Shown: piece by piece, positions 48,666-60,943 of the stretch | Numbering within the stretch: position 1 is the first letter of the stretch | Layout of the letters: each line of letters opens with the position of its first letter | Origin: Crotophaga sulcirostris | Lineage: Eukaryota > Chordata > Aves > Cuculiformes > Crotophagidae | NCBI GenBank assembly: GCA_013397455.1 | Contig: VYZB01000529.1 | Location: forward strand, 196,231 to 260,230 | Length of the DNA stretch: 64,000 nucleotides | Direction: 5' to 3' | Made by a program: the position numbers and the translations under genes | The notes under the pieces: generated by a model | Told to the model about the DNA's origin: nothing | Databases searched by the model: none | The model's input: the letters and a program-made list of their open reading frames with translations, nothing else

Positions 48666-51449
48666 CCATCTTGAAACTTATGGTTGAAAAGCCACTTTAT
48701 CTTGAGTTTCTTTTTCTGAAGATTTATTATCTGAAATCTCATCCAATGAGAGGTTATTGCCCTCCAGGCTGGTTTCATTTATATTAAAATATGATCCTCT
48801 TTCTTATCCAAATTGCTTTCATATCCATTTCCATTCAGATAACCAAGGTATCACCAGACTACATTTGTGCAAATCCTCCATTTGCATAATAATGTTTGAG
48901 TAGGTCGTGATGACTAAGCGGTTTAATCTCTTTTGTTTGTGACCTTCTTTCTTAAACCTTTGTTATATCATATGGATATATTGCACTGTTCCAATTAACA
49001 TAGAATTAATTGTTTAAGGATTTACTTCACTTGAGTGGCAGAACTTCTAAAGTGGTAGTTCTGTGACAAGACAGAGGTTGGTCTTATACCATTATTGGTC
49101 AACTGTGTGGTCCTTCTGCCACCTTGTGGAGAAGAATCACTAAACTGTTGAAATGAAACTGAAAAGTCATGGTTATTAAAATCCATACTTTTCATAAATG
49201 AGTCTAGGAACCACTGTAGCAGAGTGAAAATCATTGCTCTTTCCAAAAGTATTTCAAATTTAAAAAAAATATAGTGCTGAGATCACTCCAGATCTCTAAA
49301 AGCTTTGCACTGTGCTGAACTATTACCACATGTATTCCCTAGTCCTTGTTTTCTGCACGGCCTATCCACACCTTTGTAACTCCTCCTTTGAGTCCTCCAG
49401 GCCTCTGGCTCACCCCTTTTGAGCAATATAGGTTGATATGATTGTCCTCACTTGAACCTGCAACTTCACAGCCTATTTTACAAGGGCTATCATGCCTGTT
49501 CTCTAATTCAGTCAGAGCACATGTAATTAACCTAAAAGATGCAGCAGCCTCTGTTCATTGTCTTTGATGAATGTTAGAGAACACCAGACATTTTTAGTTT
49601 TGTCTTCTAATTCCTGGCTGAGGCCCTAGCATCCAGCCTGTGTGTGGACATTGAAATTATGCTGTTGCCAAATGGGGAAATTTCTGCCAAGGCTAACAAG
49701 GTTATTCAAGATGAATTTTACCGAGAAGCATGATTTATTTCACCCAGGCATGTCAAAGATTGTTAAATGACTGTTTAGCTCTTAATTGCTCATAAGCAAA
49801 CCCTTTAAGTTCTTTGTTATACAGTGTACACAGAAAGTTCAGATGGTTGCAGCACTGGGCATTACAGATCTACAGTGAATCAGGAGGCAAAATCTTTAAA
49901 GTTTCTGCCATTTGACAGTCAGTTGAGAAGTGTCCTGCATTCCCCTTCTTCCCTTCTTACCTGTCTTGTGAAGGACACTCCTCTTCTGTGAGTTGAGACT
50001 TCAAGGAAATGGAAAATAATCTGGTTTGTTCACTCCCACTTCCAGTCTGTATGATCAGTGATTATGTGAATGCTTATAACTAGATCTGGAAAAGAAAAAC
50101 CCCTCTGATTTTAGAGTGTGTTATTAAGATGGACTATTCAAACCAGTGGTTTTTCTCAGCCTACTTGTACTACTGTTAGAATGACATATGCCAATCAAAT
50201 TTAGGATCCTTTTGTGCTAGATACTCTACAGGGGTATAGTAAGAGAAGTCACCCACACATATTGTGATCTGATCAAGACAAAGACTGGGGAAATAGAGTT
50301 ACATAAAGAGAAAAGTGTCATTAGTCCATTTTATGCTTTGTGATCTGAATCATATGGAATGAACTGATGGTGCAAATAGATAGACTTGTGAATAATTTAA
50401 CCTGTGTGAGAAGGGGCTATCGGGATGAGTAAGATTACTCATCTGTACAAGAATATACATGACTGCTTCTGAAACATCCCAAGATCATGCAGATCATGTC
50501 CAACCAAGCCCCCAAGTAAACTCAAATTTCTTTTATTTCACTGAAATCCTCTAAACATTTACACTCTTCAGCAGGAATGCTTCTGTGGATTGAAACATGG
50601 AATATATCTATTTAATAGACTTCATATGCTTGCACATCTTCATTATCCATTATTACAGTTTCTGAATTATTTCAAATTGACACACAATTTATATTTTTTA
50701 AAGACAGCATTGCAATTTTTGTAGTTGACAATAAAAATTATTCTTTTGCTAGCTTATCTTTCTTTGCTGCTATAGCTCTGGAGAGAAAGAGATTATACAT
50801 TAATTTATCTTTGTTTTATTTATTGCTTTCTTTCCTGGTAAGAAAGGGTGACGTAATATAGATGGTGTTTGTAGGAGTATCTGTAATCAAATAGATTAGC
50901 CATATAACTCCAGTCCCTGTAAAGATGTCTTTCTCTATGCCAATGCCCTGATTCCTCATTGCTCTGGGTGATGGAAATCTACTGTTATTTCCTCCAAGAT
51001 TTGTAGCAAGTGACCAACCTTTTGTGGAATGCTTTAGGGAAATGCATTTTCAGTTTGGCAGTTCTTCTTTCAGTCACTTGGCTTTCTTCTTGCGTTTCAA
51101 TGCCAGATGTAGGAAAGAACACAGTGCCTGGCTTTTGCTTATGTTTTAACATATAGTTAAATACAGATTGTGAACATGAAGTGTATCAGAGAACAGAAAT
51201 GAAGTTGGCTAGCATGCCATATCTTAGTGTTTTTGACTCAGTGTAGGCTAAAGCAGTACAGTGGAGGAAAACACAATGTAGTTCAGCACTCTGCATTTCA
51301 CCTCATTCTCCTTTTTACAGAAGAGAGGAGGCACATTTTCAGTGCTGCAAGTTGCTGTCTTAAATATTTCGGTGTCATGTTGGCTTTCTTGGCACTCAGT
51401 CAGGAGAAATCAACTAGATTTTCCTTTCTACTGTGAATGAATATGACAA

Positions 51450-51600
51450 CATGAAATGGCTTTAATTGCCATGACTCTTAATTATCATACTTATTTATTC
51501 CACTGCACCACTGAGGATAATTCTGAGGTAATTACCTGGATGCTATTTTGTTGTTAGCTGGGCCCTGGCAAGTTTAATTGCAAAGAGATTCGGAGGGGGC
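51450..51600. promoter_or_regulatory. Candidate homeodomain-site cluster
   Basis: TAATTG (51463-51468), TTAATTATCAT (51479-51489), the perfect palindrome GGTAATTACC (51527-51536) and TTTAATTGCAAAG (51573-51585) fall in about 125 bases. This resembles the text of deeply conserved non-coding elements. It is inference from motif density only. Confidence 0.25.
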
Positions 51601-52650
51601 TGCATGAGGAAAGCAAACACAAAAGTTGGAGAAGGGAATTCCCATTCCACCAGAACTGCTGCCTTTATGTTATGGCTCTCTAGCCTGTAACAACTTTTAC
51701 TGTCTCTGAAATCTGTCCTTCCTTTGAAGTATAAGTACAAACGCTGAGACTCAGGTTAGTTCTGTGTAGACAATGATATTAGTCAGATACCTGTGCTTAA
51801 ATAAAAAAAAATCTGTTTTTCGCTTCTTGAATCTATATTCAAAATTCAGTGAAGCCCCTGCCCAGGTGCTTCAGGCTGAGATAATGTTGCAAAGAAAGAA
51901 GACTGCCTCAACAGAGGTAGTAACCTCTTCCTTGGTGCCTGTGTCACCAGGAGAAGTACTCTGTCTTGTCTGTGTAAATAATATTGCTGAAGAGGATGGG
52001 CTCTAGATATCTTCTGAGTCAACAAAGTTGAGCCTTAATTCAGTACTGTGCAGAACTGAGACCAATACTTAAGAAATACTTAGCAAATTCACAACAGGCG
52101 AGTTATTCTCCATTTTGTCTGTTTGGTCTTGTTGTGTTGTTATAAAAAAAAACAAAAACGTTTACACTGGAATGTGTCCAGATCACTGAGAGAGCCAAGC
52201 TCGTCTGAAACCCTGAACAGAACATTTTGATTAGAGAAGCTAAATTCATGGAAAGTCCCGCAATGCAGTACCACGCAGGTTACATTTGCTGGCTCTCTTT
52301 TGTGCTAGTGTAGGCAACTGGGTGGGCTACAGCCTGTTGTGTACACATTGAAAAAATTTGCCTGTTGAATGAGCAATTTGAATGGTAGGGGAATGATTTC
52401 TCCAGATACTTTCACATATACGGTTTGAGCTACTTTATGTAAGAAACTGTTGAACTATCCCTGCTCAGAGAAGAAATGCTGGATACTAATATTTTTTTAA
52501 ATTATTATCTTTTTATTGAAGGCATTTTCCTTAGAACGTGTTGCCTTTTAACGTGAAAAATAAATTCTGTTTCATTTAAACACCTACAAAAACAAAGAAA
52601 AAAGAATTCAATTAATTCAAAATTCACATTTGAGCCAATTAAAGTGATTT

Positions 52651-52717
52651 ATTGTTCTCATATGACATATGATATATAAACTCTGAGAATTTTCATATAT
52701 ATCATATGCAGAACAAT
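52651..52717. repeat. Imperfect inverted repeat (long stem-loop)
   Basis: The left arm at 52651-52678 (attgttctcatatgacatat and following) pairs with the right arm at 52694-52717 (catatatatcatatgcagaa and following), both arms sharing ATTGTTCT at the outer ends. The loop is about 15 bases (aaactctgagaattt). It could fold as an RNA hairpin or be a decayed palindromic insertion. Confidence 0.6.
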
Positions 52718-53159
52718 CTAGGCAAGGCAGAAAAATATTTTAGTCTCTTGCATGACCTTCCCTTTTTTTTTCCTAGAGGCAACATCCCTCCTTGAGGGTA
52801 CATACTGGATGCTGGGTTTTATTGTCCTCCCTATGAAGGTTTTATATAAAAAGGTGAAGTGCCAGAGCGTCGTTGGGTCTGGAGAGCGGTAGCTGAACCA
52901 AATGAAGTAGCAGCTACTGAATAAAACCTTTTGATGAGTATGTAAATATAAAACCTGTTCCATAGTACAACTCAGAAGTGCTGTGACATTTTGAAGAGTG
53001 GGATATAGTGGTAATTGAAGTTCTGTGTGACAGTTTTGGCAGAATCTCTGCTAAGTCCTAAATTGTGTGTTCCAAAATAAAAACTCAAGTATAGAGAATT
53101 TTAAATGACTTTTAGGATTCTAAATGGTCCAGACAATCTGCAGTGTAGGACTTAGGCAC

Positions 53160-53173
53160 TTTTTTTTTTTTTT
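53160..53173. repeat. T14 homopolymer
   Basis: Uninterrupted run of T followed by ctgcag. It looks like a strong 3' splice-site signal, but no coding exon follows. Confidence 0.85.
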
Positions 53174-54552
53174 CTGCAGATCAATTTTTCCCAATAATTA
53201 CCATGTTTCATTGCACAGTGGTAAGTTGTAAGTGAGTTGTCTTATCTATTTAGACTAAAATCCAAATTCAGGCAGTCTCATAGACTCATTCAATGTGGCA
53301 TTAGGAGGAAAAATTAATATTTCAATTAAAATGAGATGGTTTTATTGCAACTATTTCATTGCAATGCCCTTAGTAAGCTTTATCAAGCTTCACATACTGT
53401 AGTTACTGTTTGTCTCTTTCACGCTTCGGCGCAGAAACTCAAAGCAGAGCAAATCTTTGTTGAGATGTGCAATCTGTGGCTGGCCAGTTCCATCTTGTCC
53501 ACTGTTAGAAGCATCCAGTTCTTGCAAATGAAGCTAAGAAAAATCTTTTACAGAAAGCAGGATTTTCCCTACTTCCTCTGCAAAATCTGTGTAGACGGGA
53601 ATACCCATATGTTTCCTTGTCTTTGAGCCAAACGGCATCATGAGATAATGTTCATAGCCTCATTATCTCCGAAGTTCCAGACAATGATATGATTCATGAA
53701 ATGATGGAATGTCTTTTGAAAGCTCTGGAAACAGGCTGACACCTCCCATTGAAACTGTCGGAACGTAGCTGCTTGCTCTCTCTGAACCAGGAAATGCTCA
53801 GAGGGCTGGAGGCAGCATGATTCAGGCTGACACGCCTGGGTCCTGGGCTCAGGGAGCAGCATCTAGGGAGGCTTCATTGCCAGACTGGTTTCAAATCTAG
53901 AAAAGAAGACTACAGTGAATAAATATTTGCAATAATAATTAATTTGGACACACACATTTCTCTGTTGCGTTCTAGTTCTGCCAAAGATTTAAGCCATTAA
54001 ATTGTGCTTCTAAGTCCTCAGTCTAAGACTTTAAATTCTAACTTAGAACACTAATGCTCAGCCACTGTAGCCTAAATTTGACCTCAGATGCTTGAGGCCT
54101 TCCAATCAAAGTCTTGCATGCCCCAGTGTAGCATAGGGGGTCCAGAACCAGGATGTTTCCGATATCATCTGCTATTTTTAACCCTACCTGCTTGAGGCAG
54201 GCTGTTTTCAAGAATAATGGTTAGTGGGCTGTGTAATAAAGAGGAATGTTCTGTTTTGTTTTACAGGGACAGCTTTGAAAAGAGAGCAGAAAGCAAATTT
54301 CACTCTTACCTACCTCTATTACCTGCCATGTTGCTTCTCACTGCTACATCATGGCATTGATGCTCCATATACTCTCTGCTAATGTAAGTTACTGCTACTG
54401 TTTCCTAGTTTGCCTGAAGTCATAGAGAGACTGTGACACTGCTGTTAGGATATGCAGCATATATAGTTTGGGGGTTTATTATGGTGTCCTATAATTTTCC
54501 TACTTTACACTCCCATCTGGACAACAAAACCCAGAACAAACCAGTTGCTTCA

Positions 54553-54718
54553 CTAGGACGGTAGAGTAGCACTGGAGCAGGTTATGCAGAGAAGCAGTGG
54601 AAGCTCCATCCTTGGAGGTGTTCAGTACTTGGCCAGACAAAACTCTGGCTGATCTGATCTACTCCAACATTATTCACACCTCCAGAAGTTCATTCAAACC
54701 AGCATTTCTATGAATCAT
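54553..54718 (+). mobile_element. CR1 LINE 3' end, short and 5'-truncated
   Basis: On the + strand the order is 'aggacggtagag', GCACTGGAGCAGGTTATGCA-type text, GTGGAAGCTCCATCCTTGGA, a GTGTTCAG block, CTGATCTGATCTA and a terminus AACCAGCATTTCTATGAATC. These are the 3' coding edge, 3' UTR and ATTCTATG-type end of avian CR1. No coding capacity remains. Divergence is intermediate between the copies at 5191 and 32520. Confidence 0.87.
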
Positions 54719-56016
54719 CCCTCCTCTGCAGCCATGAGCTATAAAACCTCGGAGAGTTTACCCAATGTAAGGGATGGATTCATTTCTCATCTTTACAGCA
54801 GAGCTGTGTCTGCTGCTAGTGTAAGATGCATGTCTGTTCTTGCCTTGCAGTAAGATTACTCGAACACACCTATTTTCATGGATTTTTTTTTTTTTCCTAC
54901 ATTTTGGTTACTTCATAAGAGAGGGCAAAGGAGGAGGAAAAAGAGAGAACATCATTAGTGTTACTACTTTCAGAGACTGAGTAGCTACAGAAAAGATGGA
55001 TGGAGTGGAAATCCATGCTACCTCAGAGAAAATTTTGCAGGTTCAAAGCATACATATTCCTAAATATATCTGTTGCTTTTGTGCAAATTTGGATGATGAC
55101 TAAGTGTAGCTTACCATGCATATTTCCAAGAAGATATGATGTATTGAAATAGGCACATATTTTCATATTCCTGGCAAGACCTGGTAAACCTGCCACATCT
55201 CTCATCCCATTGGGAGAGAGCATACAATTATCCGAGAAATAACATCAGTAATGTGCCCAAAGGCATTTCTGGGATATCTCTCTCAAAATTCCGGCATAAA
55301 TTTTTATCCCAAGAATCATCAGATATTCTCTTTTCTCTTTGACATTTTCCAAGATGTCCTGTGCATAATGTTCAGTTATTTATATATCTTATGAAAATAC
55401 ATAGGGAAAATCCATTTTTTTAAAAGGTAGAAAGCTTAATATTTTCATGAATTGCCCTAGGATATGGAACCTATGAATGTCTGTCTCTTTTCATTTCACA
55501 AAATTTTACTCTAATGCACTATGCAATAAATATATAACCTAAGTTCCAGAGCAACTATGAAGTTGTATAGGGAAGTCTAGATTATTAGAGGGTTGTTCAT
55601 TAAATTATGCTGCTTTACTGATGCTGAAGTCAGCGCTTTGCATTATTACTGAACAAATTAAAGCCTACTGCAAACAAACAAATAACTCTCTTTAAGTATG
55701 GAAATACATAATCTTTGCTCCCTTCCCCATCTTCTCTGTGGCTATATACATCTTTAGGATGCAGAAGTTACAAGACTTGAAGAGGCAAATATTTTGTTAG
55801 TCTTACGTTACACTATTGATTTGATTAGAAATTGGAAATAGTGCCTCGTAACATGCCAGCTTTTGAACAAAAATTTCACCAAATATCTGAGAAATCAAAT
55901 ATTCTTGCAATCTTACTAATGCCAGTAAGCAATTAGTATTTAGGGAAAGGTAGATGATAGCCATGTAAGCAAGCTATACTTTCGTTCCCAATTACGCCAA
56001 TATAGAATCATGGATT
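54719..56016. other. Intergenic DNA, no gene recognised
   Basis: AT-rich sequence with an internal T11-T13 run near 54883. No repeat family or coding motif was recognised. Confidence 0.65.
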
Positions 56017-56100
56017 TGTCACGGTTTAGTCCCAGCCCAGCTTGGCAGGCAGCTAAATGTCAGTAGCTGTGGAGCCCAATTCCCCTCTCCAGCCATTCAG
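56017..56100 (-). repeat. Terminal fragment of the ERV LTR
   Basis: TGTCACGGTTTAGTCCCAGC begins at 56017 on the + strand, with TGTCA being the complement of a TGACA-3' LTR end. The recognisable LTR text runs only about 60-80 bases before the - strand pol text (ending with the complement of HYTPTEK) takes over. The exact deletion joint is near 56085-56100. The match is by eye. Confidence 0.6.
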
Positions 56101-57110
56101 TGAGACTTTTTCAGTTGGAGTATAGTGGGCCTTGGAGCCTTTGTATCCTTGATTCCAAAATCCCAAGGGTCAACATCATATCTGTCCTGGTGCTTTCTGC
56201 CAAAGGCTCCAGGTAAGGCCATTGTTTCTGGCTGCATTGTAGAGCACGTTTTTGGTGTCTTGTCCTGTTTGGACTGGCCCCAGGGCTACTGCATGTACAA
56301 TCTCTTGTTTAATTTGTTCAAAGGCTTGTCGTTGCTCAGGGCCACAGTTAAAACTGTTTTTCTTTCAGGTTATTTCATAGAGAGGTCTCACAATTTGACT
56401 GTAACGAGGAATATGCATTCTCCAGGAACTCACAATGCCTAAGAAAGGTGAGGTTTTTTATTGGTGGAGACATAGTTGTTATTCTGTTGATCATGTCTAA
56501 TGGGACTTGGCAACGCCCATTTTGCATTTAATTCCTAAAAACTGGATCTCTCATGCCGGTCCCTTGGCCTTATTTCTCTTTATAGCCAAGTTTGCTGTCA
56601 AAAGAATTTGGATTATATTCTCACATTTTTCAAAAGCTTTCTCTGTTTTATTACCCCATACAATCATGTCATCGTTGTATTGCAGGTGTTCTGGAGCTCC
56701 ACTCCTCTCCAGTGCAGTTTGGATCAGTCCATGGCAAATGGTAGGGCTGTGTTTCCATCCCTGGGGCAGTTGGTTCCAAGTGTCCCTCCAGGAAAAACTG
56801 AAATGTGGCCTGCATTCTGCTGTTAAAGGAATGGAGAAAAATGTGTTAGCAATATCAATTGTAGCATACCACCTGCCTGCCTTTGATTCCAGTTCATATT
56901 GCAGTTCTAACATGCCTGGTATGGCAGCACTAAGCAGTGGTGTGGTGTAACCTCATTTAGATTACAACAATCCACGGTTAATCTCCACTCATTATTAGTC
57001 TTTCACACTGGCCATGAACGAGTTTTGCTGCTCACTCCTTGATTTTTCAGTTGATGGATCAGCTTGTGTATGGGAATCACAGAAGTCTTGATTGGTACAG
57101 TACTGCCATC
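56017..57110 (-). mobile_element. Decayed ERVL-like endogenous retrovirus: pol fragment plus LTR end, - strand
   Basis: The - strand carries a retroviral reverse-transcriptase palm. The open stretch 56913-56551 shows RWYATIDIANTFFSIPL, with the first catalytic Asp, LPQGWKHSPTICHG, and the second catalytic box as QYNDDMIVWG. Upstream (to about 57100) the finger region is visible but interrupted by a stop. Downstream (56550 to about 56090) connection and RNase H-proximal text continues in other frames with stops and frameshifts. At 56017 the + strand reads TGTCACGGTTTAG, the complement of an LTR 3' terminus, placed only about 80 bases past the pol text. Integrase, any env and most of the LTR are therefore missing. 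No 5' LTR was found. The motif set points to the avian ERVL group. It is non-functional. Confidence 0.88.
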
Positions 57111-59410
57111 GATTCCGTGTTAGCAATTGGTTTTCAACCTTCAGCAATCTCACAGAAGAGGGACTGTAAGATCAGGCAAGGTAGGCAGCTGTTTAATATT
57201 CTCAGTCTCTACAGCTGCTATACAAAGCCCCACTTATATTGCAAAGAGTTTTGGCGTACAAACTTTCTAAGTCTCTTCCATAGTAACTGTAAAAATGAAA
57301 AATAACTTTTTTGTTACAATTTTATCTTATTAATACCCTGTGCATACCCAAGTTATACAGTAGCTTGACAGACTCTTGACAAGCTTTCTGCTTCTGCTGT
57401 GTTCAAGAGAGAAGTTACAGCCTGTTTTGCTTTTGTGCTTGTGCAAGCTTTTCTTCCCAAACGCTGCTTTCTTTTTTTTGTTCATGACTTATCACATTTT
57501 TATATTTGAATTGCCATGGTTTATAGCCTTTTCTACATTCCTCATTTGGACACATCTTTTGCTATTTGAATGATGTCTTCCTGCCATTAAAATCTTCTTT
57601 ACTTTGCTGTTTACTGGGTTTCTGCCCTTTCATACCCTTTTCTGAAAGATGATGTGTTTTTTCTATGCCTATAAAGTGGGGTCTTTAAGTAGTCAGTCTC
57701 CAGCCTGCCTGCAAGGATTTAACTCTTAGATTCTGCATTTAACTTCTTTTTAAGAAGCTGTCCATGCAGTATCTTCCTGAAGTTGATGCAGTTATGGTGG
57801 GTCATTTCTCCTATAAGGACACAGTATTTGTACATTACAACATTCCAGCTGATGTTACAGGACGGCTTCTGATCATGACTACTACATCAAAGTTATATAT
57901 TTGATGTTATATTTTTATTCCATATCACCAGCTATTCCCTCTTGTCCCATATATGGTGTTATCCATTGGCTTGCTGACTGCTCGCAGCTGAAACAAAAAA
58001 AAATCCAGCAGCTGTACTTTGAATAGAAAACATGCTATAGGAAGCCATGTGCTCCTGAAAAGGCAAATCTTAGATCATACACACAAAATTATTCATGCTT
58101 TTATTTTTGATTTTTGTGTGTCTTTGTTTATCTTCCTTAAAGGGGGATTAAAACCTCTCCCATTACAGGGATTTTGTAAGCATGAAGTAGCTTGGTTTTG
58201 TGATGCTTTCAATTACCCCAGTGAGGAGTAACATAGAAAAATTCACAAGAAAATTTTATCATTCTGCCTGTTGAATTCATAGAATAAGTGACAGCCTGTG
58301 GCTTGTCCATTGAATGAAAATAGAACATGATGGAGGAGCAGCATGCTAAATAAAGTTGGTCTAACTTATACAGGGAATGAGATGGCATACTCTAGATTAC
58401 CAAAAATGTGGTCTCTCAGAGTTGAACAAAAATATCTCTGTTCATATACAATAGTGGGGGATGGACAAATATTTCACAAAATCCACAAAAAAGGCAAACC
58501 CAGTACGAGCACAAATGAGAAAAGGACACAGAGGACAGGGAAATATATGCTGTGATGATGTTTGAGCAATTGGAGGTATAAGCAGCACAGGTGATGGGAC
58601 AGGATAAGCACGTAAGAGGACTGATACATACAAGTGTTACACAACTGCGCTGAAATAGAGTGTCAGGCTGTCTCCTGTCATCGCCGGTCCTGAACCTGCA
58701 TCAAGTGCTCTGTGAGGTATGAACCCTCTCCCTCTAAGCCCAGAAATTTGTCAGACAAATATGCAGTCTGGAGAGAGAGGTGAAACCATCTATCAGTGGT
58801 ACAAAATCAACTGTTTTACCCTCAGCCAGGCAATTTATTTTACTAATTTAGCAGGAAATAAACCCAGCAAAAAAGCGGATCATTTTCTGCTGAACTAGTG
58901 AGTTACATGGGCTGATGGAGTTTTCTGACAAGTTTCATTAGTGTGAGGGAAGGAGTGTAAAGGCACTGCCAGACAGTTAAGAAGGGGCTAGGAAGGAGGG
59001 AGTAACACTTTTTTTTTTTGGTGGAAAGTGTACAACTGGATCAGCTCAGCTGCATTTGACAAATTTTATATGGGAAACTATGCAGTCCAGTCTTGCAATA
59101 GTAGGATCTCTTTTCGATTTACCATCCAAAGCATAGCAGCCAGTTCAGGCAGGCAAAGGCCAGACTAGACACCCATAACAGGGGCTATGAAGTGTCAGCC
59201 TTGTTATACAAAGGACTGCGGAAGCTCAGCCATGCCAAGTGAGAACACAACCTTCAGAGACTGTGGTCAGTAACATCTGAAAAGGTCTGTCAACACGTGA
59301 ATTGTGGTTTTGAGAGATTTCAAGGACTGAGAGCACAAGAAGATTAAGTGATACAGGTAATATGTTTGGGGTAGATGCAAGCAAAGGAGAGGGGTGGTGA
59401 GATGTGGCAT

Positions 59411-59442
59411 AAGGAGAGGAGGAGGAGGAGGAGGGTGGGGAG
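59411..59442. repeat. (GGA)n purine-rich simple repeat
   Basis: aaggagaggaggaggaggag continues into gagggtgggg: six to seven GGA-like units, all purine on the + strand but for one T. Confidence 0.9.
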
Positions 59443-60194
59443 AAGATATGCTTTTGTTATAAGACTAGGGAGGGGGAAGAGGCAATGGTGCAGAGCCAAC
59501 TCAGCTTTACCAGGACTTATTAGATCAAATGCTGTGCTGTGTGAGTGCAGCTGTACTGTCTTCAGGGAGAAGCCAGATCTTGAGGCTATGCAGTCTTTTT
59601 AATGCAGCACAGAGCTAATAATGCTGGTTCAGAGCCAGCTGTTCCTGTAGCTGTGAACAGTGAAGGTACATTGCAGGGACCCCCCCGGGGTCAGCCTGGT
59701 CTCATGCCCAAGCAAGGCCTGCCACTTAGTGAGAGCAGAGCTGTGGAACCAACTGGCTGGTACTGGGGACCTAACATCTATGCTAGCAGGTTTCACTGCA
59801 GACTAGACTGTGTCTAGTTCCCAGGATCAAATGCTTTTTTAGCAGTTGCAGTGCATCGGGTGCACTCATGGAGCTTCTCTTCTGGTTTAGCTTTGTGAGA
59901 AAAGAATGCAGTTCATGACCTTGGAGACTGCTCAGTGATTTGAATGCAAGTAAAATAAATGCAGATGACTGGGACAGTTGCTTTAAAAATGTGCTCCTGC
60001 TTTGAACCAGAAAGCTAATTTAAGCACACACATGAGGATCAACTGGTCTGGATCTAGTTTGTGTCTGAAAGGCACCTAAGTGGCTTGACACAACCTTGGC
60101 CACTCTGCATTTTACCTCTCTGGTCCTAGGAGGATGAAAATTAACTCTTGTGCCCACCCTTCCCGCAGCAGCTCCCTCAGTTTATTTTGCATAC

Positions 60195-60300
60195 ATGTTC
60201 ATTGGCCAACAAGCCGTTTGGAAGAGCAGATAAATCTGCTTTGTGGCTGAGGTTTGACGTCAGTTGTTTCACATCATCCTGTGAGCACATTTAAAAACCT
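60195..60300 (+). promoter_or_regulatory. Promoter-like motif set: inverted CCAAT, CRE, TATA-like
   Basis: ATTGGCC (60201-60207, an inverted CCAAT box) is followed by a perfect CRE TGACGTCA at 60255-60262 and a TTTAAAAA box at 60290-60297. Order and spacing fit a CREB/NF-Y type promoter firing on the + strand near 60320. No exon could be recognised downstream, so this is only a motif-based proposal. Confidence 0.25.
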
Positions 60301-60935
60301 TGTCCCGTGAGCATGTTTGAAAATCAGAGAGCCATTCAGTGCCTGTGCCCTGACACAGCTGTGGCCTTTTCTTCTCAAACTCTCAACAGTTCCACCACTT
60401 TGAAGGAAATTTTGGTAAAACATGGGTAAAGCTCACCTGGAGCATTTTCCATAGGTCAGTTCAGCCACTCTCTAGCAGGAAATCCACACAATCCATACTC
60501 CAGGGTCAAATTACATTTTGGAGCCTTGATGAAGCCGAGAGAGCTGCAAAAGGCTCCCCCCCTCCCCAATATTGTCTTGACAACCAGGGTCAGCACCTGC
60601 AGGGCTGGGAGAGACCCACCCAAAGTGTGGAAGCTGAGGAGAAAGGTGGGGTCAGGAGGAGCACAGGTGGGATAAATAGGCCTTGATGAGGCCAGGTTTT
60701 GGCCGTTTCAGCACAGCGTGGGACACAGAGTGGTGGTAGGTAAGTAAGAGGCCTTTGCCCTTGGTGCACTGAGGGTAGAGGAGGAGAGTGGGCCATGGCT
60801 GTTGATACTTTTTCTTTCTCTCCTGGTGGGAAATACTGTTTCTGTCATGTGGTGTTTTTCCTTTTTTTTTTTAGTGTACACACTGAGTTAATTTAGGCAG
60901 GAGGGGCAGGCTTGGGGCTCAAACATGCCGCTTCC

Positions 60936-60943
60936 ATCTAAAG
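60936..60943. repeat. Left target-site duplication of the hAT-like element
   Basis: ATCTAAAG here equals 61141-61148 exactly. Removing the element and one copy gives a continuous empty-site sequence. Confidence 0.85.

Larger units (their letters stand above)
48666..54552. other. Intergenic DNA, no gene recognised
   Basis: No supported gene. Contains a motif-rich block (51450-51600), an inverted repeat (52651-52717), a TATATAAAAA box followed by several CpGs near 52843-52890, and a T14 run (53160-53173). Confidence 0.7.
57111..60943. other. Intergenic DNA, no gene recognised
   Basis: No domain-bearing frame was found. A GGA-rich simple repeat is at 59411-59442. A possible promoter-like arrangement at 60195-60300 is given separately. 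The stretch 57111-57300 may hold further diverged ERV text that I could not trace. Confidence 0.65.

Noticed and set aside
48247..48669. 140-codon open frame on the - strand
   Set aside because: Lies in a GC-rich island where stop codons are rare in all frames; no protein family resemblance.
49020..49215. Possible old hAT/MER-type element ending GGAACCACTG
   Set aside because: The right end looks hAT-like, but no matching left terminus or 8-bp duplication could be found.
50143..50180. CAGTGGTTTTTCTCAGCCTA as a hAT terminal repeat
   Set aside because: No partner inverted terminus and no target duplication nearby.
51940..52030. Possible CR1 RT remnant (attgctgaagaggatgggct)
   Set aside because: Only one short block resembles CR1 and the flanks do not follow the family order, unlike 27515-27680.
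52843..52890. TATATAAAAA box followed by CpGs as a promoter
   Set aside because: A lone TATA-like string in AT-rich DNA; no CCAAT, CRE or downstream exon supports it.
53160..53180. T14 followed by ctgcag as a 3' splice acceptor of an unseen exon
   Set aside because: The sequence after it has no coding exon with a matching donor.
56125..56950. 105- and 147-codon + strand frames
   Set aside because: They are antisense shadows of the ERVL-like pol text on the - strand.
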